DNA of 10,749 nucleotides, taken from assembly GCA_002343455.1 (NCBI GenBank), contig DDSR01000468.1:3522-14270 (forward strand), in the 5' to 3' direction. The number at the start of each line of letters is the position of its first letter. Position 1 is the first letter of the stretch. The notes beneath the pieces were generated by a model. The model saw only the letters and a program-made list of their open reading frames with translations. It made no database searches and had not been told where the DNA came from. This DNA is from Deltaproteobacteria bacterium UBA2385 (GTDB lineage Bacteria; Myxococcota_A; UBA796; UBA2385). Positions 6,647 to 10,749 of the stretch are shown piece by piece. Both the position numbers and the translations under genes were made by a program.

Positions 6647-7649
6647 TCCTGCCGTGGTTGATGCCAGCCTGGTCCTCTCTCGCCTGCGGGGCTCGGCCTT
6701 GCCCGAGCTGCTGGCCCTGGTGGTCGACGACCTGCTGGATCGCCCGGTCGCCGGCCTGCTGGACCCGGAGTTCGTCGCCGACCAGGTGATGGCCGCGCTG
6801 GAGACCGCCGGCAGCGGGGCCCGGACCGAGGAGTGGCTGCGCGAGCAGCTCGCCACCCTGCGCGAGCGCGTGCCCGAGGGCACCCTGGGGGATCGGGCCC
6901 CCGCCGAGGTGATGGATCCGCTGCGGGAGGCGCTGGGCCGCCCGGTGGTCTGGGATCGGGAGCTGGCCGGCCGGCTGGTCGACCACGAGGCCGTGCGCAG
7001 CGTGATGAGCGAGGTGCTGCTGCACGCGCTGGAGGCCTACGCCCGCAAGCTGACGGCGCTGGGGCGGGACAACCCGGTCAGCCAGACGGCCCGCAACCTG
7101 GGCATCGGCAAGGGCAGCCTGGGGGGAGGCCTGGGCCGGCTGAAGACCCTGGGCGAGGGGCTGGCGCGCGGCATCACCGCCGAGATCGAGGCCCAGACCG
7201 AGGGGCGGGTGCAGAGCTTCGTCGACCAGGCGATGAGCGCGGTCATGCAGCAGGTGGCCGACCACCTCTGCGACCCGAAGTACGCCGCGCTGTACGGGCG
7301 CTACCGGGTCCACCTCGTCGACACGCTGCTCTCGACCGAGCTGTCGGTGCTGGCCGCCGAGCTCGACAAGATGGACCCCGACAGCCTCGTCGCCACCGGA
7401 GCCGGCGTCGCCCGCAGCCTCTCCCGCCGCGAGGGCTTCCGCGAGGAGGTCGCCCAGGCGGTGGCCGGCGTGCTGGAGCAGGCCGGACCGCAGTCGCTGC
7501 GGGGCTTCCTGGCCGAGGCCGGCGTGGACGAGGCCCGCTGGCGCCAGGGCATCGAGGAGCAGATCCTGGTCCGCGGGCGCGAGCTGATCGAGGAGCCGCC
7601 CTTCCAGGAGTGGCTGGCTCGCCTGCTGGCAGGGCCCGATCCCGCCTGA
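6639..7649 (+). CDS. Hypothetical helical protein translationally coupled to the HelD-like helicase
   Basis: This 336-aa protein is not recognised. The GTG start at 6639 lies inside the end of the helicase gene (8-bp overlap) and is preceded by GGAGG with 6-nt spacing (6628-6632), so the two are very likely made together. The sequence looks almost entirely alpha-helical and rich in Ala, Leu, Glu and Arg. It has no signal peptide, no clear TM segment and no catalytic motif I can identify. A Gly-rich stretch (LGIGKGSLGGGLGRLK, about 151-166) interrupts the helices and may be a hinge. Recurrent pieces such as LVDDLLDRPV near the N terminus and LIEEPPFQEWLARLL near the C terminus could be interaction helices. 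The tight coupling suggests it acts with the HelD-like protein, perhaps as a partner or regulator; this is inference from position alone. Confidence 0.85.
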   Translation: MADPAVVDASLVLSRLRGSALPELLALVVDDLLDRPVAGLLDPEFVADQVMAALETAGSGARTEEWLREQLATLRERVPEGTLGDRAPAEVMDPLREALGRPVVWDRELAGRLVDHEAVRSVMSEVLLHALEAYARKLTALGRDNPVSQTARNLGIGKGSLGGGLGRLKTLGEGLARGITAEIEAQTEGRVQSFVDQAMSAVMQQVADHLCDPKYAALYGRYRVHLVDTLLSTELSVLAAELDKMDPDSLVATGAGVARSLSRREGFREEVAQAVAGVLEQAGPQSLRGFLAEAGVDEARWRQGIEEQILVRGRELIEEPPFQEWLARLLAGPDPA

Positions 7650-7701
7650 CGGAGGCAGCGAGAGGGTTAGCGCCTCGTCCCCCCGACGAACGGTGCCCTG
7701 A

Positions 7702-9828
7702 ATGCCCAACCGCCTCGCTCACGAGACCAGCCCCTACCTCCTCCAGCACCAGCACAACCCGGTCGACTGGTACCCCTGGGGTCCCGAGGCCCTGGCCCTG
7801 GCCAAGGAGCTGGATCGGCCGATCCTGCTCAGCGTCGGCTACAGCGCCTGCCACTGGTGCCACGTCATGGAGCGGGAGAGCTTCGAGGACGCCGACACCG
7901 CCGCGGTGATGAACGAGGGCTTCGTCAACATCAAGGTCGACCGCGAGGAGCGGCCCGATCTCGACGAGATCTACATGCGGGCGGTGCAGGCCTTCAGCGG
8001 CGGGCACGGCGGCTGGCCGATGACCCTCTTCCTCACCCCCGACGGCGCGCCCTTCCTGGCCGGGACCTACTTCCCGCCGACGGCCCGCCAGGGCATGCCC
8101 AGCTTCCGCCAGATCATGGCCCACGCCCTGACGGTCTACCGCGAGCAGAAGGGTCGGCTGGACGAGGTCACGCGCGAGGTGAAGCGCTACCTCGAAGCCA
8201 GCGGGCGGCTGCCGGCGGCGGCGGGAGAGGTCGGCGGCGACTGGCTGGCCCGCATCGCCGAGGCGGCCCGGCAGGAGTTCGACGCCGAGCGCGGCGGCTT
8301 CGGGGCTGCCCCCAAGTTCCCCCCCCACGGCACCCTGGCCGTGCTGCTGGCCCACCACCACCGCAGCGGCGAGGCCCGCAGCCTGGAGATGGCGACCCGG
8401 ACCCTCGACGCCATGGCCAAGGGCGGGATGTACGATCAGCTCAGCGGGGGCTTCGCCCGCTACTCGGTGGACAAGGACTGGCGCATCCCCCACTTCGAGA
8501 AGATGCTCTACGACCAGGCGCAGATCGCCGTGAACTGCCTGGAGGCGCGGCAGGCGACTGGCGACGAACGGTTCGCCTGGCTCGCGCGGGGCATCTTCGA
8601 GTACGTCGCGCGCGATCTCACCGGGCCGGAGGGCGGATTCTTGACCGCCGAGGATGCCGACAGCGCGGTGGCGGATCCGGTCGCGGGCGAGCCGGACCAC
8701 GCGGAAGGCGCGTTCTACGTCTGGCGGGCCGACGAACTCCGGGCCGCGCTCGGCGACGACTACGTGCTGCTGGCCGCGCACTTCGGGCTGGAGGAAGGCG
8801 GCAACGTCCCCGCGCGGCTCGATCCGCAGGGTGAGTTCCGCGGACGCAACATCCTCGTGCAGCGCCGCCCGCTCGCCGACACCGCGCGGCAGTTCGCGCT
8901 CGATCCCGAGGCGGCGAGCGACCGCCTGCTCGCGCTGGTGGGTCGCGTGCGGGAACTGCGCGCGCGCCGGCCGCGGCCCCATCGCGACGACAAGGTCCTC
9001 GCCGCGAACAACGGCCTCATGATCTCGGCGCTCGCGCGGGCCCACCAGGTGCTGGGCTCGGAGGACGGGACGCGCTACCTCGATGCCGCGGTGCGGGCGG
9101 CGGAGTTCCTCGCCCGCGAGCTGCACGACGCGCAGCGGGGCGTCCTCTTCCGCACCTGGCGCGCCGGCCGGGCCGGCACGGAAGGTTTCGCGGAAGACTA
9201 CGCGTTCGTGATCCAGGGCCTGCTCGACCTGTACGAGGCGTCCTTCGACCTGCGCTGGCTCCAGTGGGCGGTGTGGCTGCAGCGCACGCTCGACGCGCAG
9301 TTCTGGGACGAGGCGCACGGGGGTTATTTCAACTCCTCCGCCGGCGACCGGCACCTGGTGCTGCGGCTGAAGGAGGATTACGACGGCGCGGAACCCGCGG
9401 CGAGCAGCGTGGCGGCGATGAACCTGTTCCGGCTGGCGGCCATAGCCCAGGATGAGGCGCTGCGCCAGCGCGGCCGTCGGACCGTAGAGGCGTTCCGCGA
9501 CCGGTGGTCGAAGGCGCCGCACGCCCTGCCGCAGATGCTCTGCGCGCTGGAACTCGCCCTCGAACCGCCGCGACATGTCGTGCTCGCGGGCGATCCCGCG
9601 CGCCCGGACTTCCGCGCGCTCGCCGCCGTGCTGCACGAGCGGCTCGGACCGCGGCGCATCCTCCTCGGCGCCACGGGTGGCGAGGCCCGGGAGTGGCTCG
9701 CGCGCCGGGCGCCCTGGCTCGCCGGCATGGAGCCACGTGACGGCCGGGCGACGGCCTACGTCTGCGAGGAGTTCGCCTGTCAGGCGCCGGTCACGGAACC
9801 GGCGGAGTTGCGCGCCCGGTTGCGCTGA
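7702..9828 (+). CDS. yyaL: YyaL/DUF255 family protein (thioredoxin-fold plus alpha/alpha-barrel)
   Basis: This 708-aa protein is full length for the YyaL (SSP411/spermatogenesis-associated 20) family. The N-terminal DUF255 thioredoxin-like domain begins [21 protein letters not shown] and has [10 protein letters not shown] with C50 and C53 in a CxxC arrangement, then [13 protein letters not shown] and [11 protein letters not shown]. The rest resembles an N-acylglucosamine 2-epimerase-like (alpha/alpha)6 barrel, with [12 protein letters not shown] (260-271), TAEDADS, FYVW, ILV, and near the C terminus [11 protein letters not shown]. The biochemical activity of the family is not settled. The ATG at 7702 matches the family start, although no clear Shine-Dalgarno is visible. 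It follows the preceding gene by 52 nt on the same strand. Codon use changes within the gene near residue 275 (about 8,524). I counted 23 GCC against 9 GCG Ala codons before 8,520 and about 14 against 28 in the next 720 nt, with GAA also becoming common. Confidence 0.93.
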   Translation: MPNRLAHETSPYLLQHQHNPVDWYPWGPEALALAKELDRPILLSVGYSACHWCHVMERESFEDADTAAVMNEGFVNIKVDREERPDLDEIYMRAVQAFSGGHGGWPMTLFLTPDGAPFLAGTYFPPTARQGMPSFRQIMAHALTVYREQKGRLDEVTREVKRYLEASGRLPAAAGEVGGDWLARIAEAARQEFDAERGGFGAAPKFPPHGTLAVLLAHHHRSGEARSLEMATRTLDAMAKGGMYDQLSGGFARYSVDKDWRIPHFEKMLYDQAQIAVNCLEARQATGDERFAWLARGIFEYVARDLTGPEGGFLTAEDADSAVADPVAGEPDHAEGAFYVWRADELRAALGDDYVLLAAHFGLEEGGNVPARLDPQGEFRGRNILVQRRPLADTARQFALDPEAASDRLLALVGRVRELRARRPRPHRDDKVLAANNGLMISALARAHQVLGSEDGTRYLDAAVRAAEFLARELHDAQRGVLFRTWRAGRAGTEGFAEDYAFVIQGLLDLYEASFDLRWLQWAVWLQRTLDAQFWDEAHGGYFNSSAGDRHLVLRLKEDYDGAEPAASSVAAMNLFRLAAIAQDEALRQRGRRTVEAFRDRWSKAPHALPQMLCALELALEPPRHVVLAGDPARPDFRALAAVLHERLGPRRILLGATGGEAREWLARRAPWLAGMEPRDGRATAYVCEEFACQAPVTEPAELRARLR

Positions 9829-9871
9829 TTTTCTGATTGATGCACTCCGGCGTGCCGACCAAACGAAGGGC

Positions 9872-9897
9872 AATTGCGCCTGCGGGCGCGGAATTTT
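9872..9897 (+). terminator. Possible rho-independent terminator after the YyaL gene
   Basis: GCGCC-TGCG-GGCGC (9876-9889) forms a GC stem with a 4-nt loop. It is extended by AATT on each side with a 2-nt bulge and followed by a short T tract ending at 9897. It lies between the YyaL stop (9828) and the response regulator start (9916). The T tract is short, so termination is uncertain. Stem and tail are seen; function is inferred. Confidence 0.35.
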
Positions 9898-9915
9898 CAT
9901 TCACCCCGACCGAAC

Positions 9916-10521
9916 GTGAAGATCCTCACCGTTGAAGATGACGCCGTGTCGCGGGCGGTCCTGCGCCAGTCGCTCGCCAAGCTCGGCCACGAGGCGGTCG
10001 AGGCCGAGGACGGCAACGCGGCGTGGGACTTGTTGCAGCGAACGGACTCCGTCCGTGTCGTCGTCAGCGACTGGATCATGCCCAACAGCGACGGGCTCGA
10101 GCTCTGCAAGCGGGTCCGGGCGCGCACCGACCGCGAGTACGTGTACTTCGTCCTGCTCACCAGCCGCGATGCGACCGGCGAGAACCGGATGGCGGCCGCG
10201 GACGCGGGGGTGGACGACTTTCTCACCAAGCCGCTCGAGTATTCCGATCTCTGGACGCGGCTCCGGGTGGCGGAGCGCATCCTGCGGTACACGACGCAGG
10301 TCCGGCAGCTCGAGGAGATGCTTCCGATCTGCTCCTACTGCAAAAAAATCCGCGACGACCAGAACTACTGGCAGCAGCTGGAGGGCTATATCAGCGAGCG
10401 CACCGGCAGCGACTTCAGCCATTCGGTCTGCCCGGATTGCTACCAACGGATGATCCTGCCGGAAATCGAACGGATGAAAGCCGCCGCCAAGCCGAAGGCA
10501 TCCCGTGAACGAAAGCATTAG
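9916..10521 (+). CDS. Response regulator: receiver domain with a C-terminal CxxC...CxxC segment
   Basis: This 201-aa protein starts at GTG 9916 (V/M-KILTVEDD, the normal receiver start); the TTG upstream at 9874 would add 14 unlikely residues. The receiver domain spans about 1-125, with the acidic pair D8/D9, phospho-acceptor D52 in VSDWIMPNSDG, T82 in LLTSRD and K105 in LTKPLE, so all key residues are present. A short helix (VRQLEEM) leads to a tail with CSYC (139-142), KKIRDDQNYWQQLEGYIS and HSVCPDC (169-175). The two CxxC pairs suggest a zinc-ribbon-like fold. There is no recognisable DNA-binding or enzyme output domain. This tail recurs after receiver domains in several phyla and its function is unknown to me. 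No kinase gene is visible nearby. No Shine-Dalgarno precedes the GTG. The gene overlaps slyX by 17 bp. Codon use resembles the second half of the YyaL gene, not the region to the left. Confidence 0.9.
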   Translation: MKILTVEDDAVSRAVLRQSLAKLGHEAVEAEDGNAAWDLLQRTDSVRVVVSDWIMPNSDGLELCKRVRARTDREYVYFVLLTSRDATGENRMAAADAGVDDFLTKPLEYSDLWTRLRVAERILRYTTQVRQLEEMLPICSYCKKIRDDQNYWQQLEGYISERTGSDFSHSVCPDCYQRMILPEIERMKAAAKPKASRERKH

Positions 10522-10714
10522 GCGCCTCGAGGAAAAGATCGCCTACCTCGAACGGCACGTCACGGAGCAGGACAAGGTCATGCTCGAGCTGGGCGAGGAA
10601 CTCGCCGCGCTGCGTCGCGAGGTGCGCCGGTGGCAGGAACAGGCCGCCGGAAGGGGAGCCGCCGGCCCCGCCGATGGCCCCGCTGCCGAGGACGAGCGCC
10701 CGCCGCATTACTGA
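10505..10714 (+). CDS. slyX: SlyX family coiled-coil protein
   Basis: SlyX proteins are small coiled-coil proteins of unknown function, first named from the slyD-slyX locus. This one has 69 aa. It starts at GTG 10505 with AAGG 6 nt upstream (10495-10498), inside the end of the response regulator gene. Residues about 4-46 are a heptad-rich coiled coil (IRRLEEKIAYLERHV, LELGEELAALRREVRRW). A low-complexity Gly/Ala/Pro linker follows, and the protein ends PPHY, the signature C terminus of the family. The 17-bp overlap points to co-translation with the response regulator, though no functional link between the two is known to me. Confidence 0.88.
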   Translation: MNESIRRLEEKIAYLERHVTEQDKVMLELGEELAALRREVRRWQEQAAGRGAAGPADGPAAEDERPPHY

Positions 10715-10749
10715 TCCAGCGGCAGCGGTGGGGTGGAGCCGCCTGTCCC

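Noticed and set aside
4421..6883. 820-codon minus-strand open frame opposite the HelD-like gene
   Set aside because: Shadow of the helicase gene in GC-rich DNA; it shows no recognisable motif, and the sense strand has all SF1 motifs.
7650..7701. Possible hairpin (GAGGC ... GCCTC) between the helical protein and YyaL genes
   Set aside because: Only 5-bp arms with a 15-nt loop and no T tract; not a credible terminator.
7243..9900. 885-codon open frame on the minus strand across the YyaL gene
   Set aside because: Antisense shadow: the plus strand encodes a clear, complete YyaL protein, and stop-poor antisense frames are expected in DNA with strong G/C third positions. The product is low-complexity with no domain.
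10708..10749. Possible end of a convergent minus-strand gene (13 codons and TAA)
   Set aside because: The frame is open to the edge and ends LPLDQ, but 13 codons are too few to support a gene and it overlaps the slyX stop.
1..10749. tRNA/rRNA genes, CRISPR arrays, insertion sequences, phage genes
   Set aside because: No repeat-spacer pattern, transposase motif, terminal inverted repeats or structured RNA signature was seen; coding genes fill almost all of the window.

Overview
This high-GC window comes from a diderm (Gram-negative) bacterium. It encodes a TolC-type outer-membrane channel, an RND-type periplasmic adaptor and two lipoproteins, all of which need an outer membrane or periplasm. 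Positions 1 to about 8,520 show very strong GCC (Ala) and GAG (Glu) codon preference. A myxobacterium-like or other high-GC proteobacterium-like source is a guess, not something I can prove. From about 8,530 onward the codon style changes (GCG for Ala, more GAA, more CTC/CGCG). The last two genes, a zinc-ribbon response regulator and SlyX, would fit a different lineage, possibly Opitutaceae-like Verrucomicrobiota. The switch lies inside one gene, just after its best-conserved block, so the window may be a recombinant or a chimeric contig.

Layout. (1) Positions 1-3548, minus strand: a tightly packed operon reading right to left. It encodes a BlaI/MecI-type repressor, an M56 (BlaR1-like) membrane metalloprotease, a TolC-family outer-membrane factor and an RND/HlyD periplasmic adaptor that runs off the left edge; the pump gene would be expected just outside. 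Two near-identical 17-bp dyads (TACTAC-N5-GTAGTA) occur. One sits just upstream of the repressor start and one inside the signal-peptide codons of the outer-membrane factor. (2) Positions 3618-4439, minus strand: an unrecognised lipoprotein gene. (3) Positions 4440-4558: a divergent intergenic region with a CTGT-N8-ACAG dyad. (4) Positions 4559-7649, plus strand: a HelD-like SF1 helicase/RNA polymerase remodelling factor, translationally coupled by an 8-bp overlap to a helical protein I do not recognise. (5) Positions 7702-9828, plus strand: a YyaL/DUF255 thioredoxin-fold protein containing the compositional break. (6) Positions 9916-10714, plus strand: a receiver plus Cys4 response regulator, overlapping a slyX gene.

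How they may work together. The most interesting unit is the repressor-protease-efflux operon. The M56 protein has no beta-lactam sensor domain. Its two predicted extracytoplasmic segments, the TM2-TM3 loop and the short C-terminal tail, are instead rich in Cys and His. The adaptor is His-rich at its N terminus and the repressor has no Cys. This suggests a BlaR1/BlaI-type proteolytic switch that senses metal at the periplasmic side and derepresses a heavy-metal efflux system. That is an inference from sequence, not a demonstrated function. The HelD plus helical-protein pair is a second unit that may contain an undescribed partner protein.
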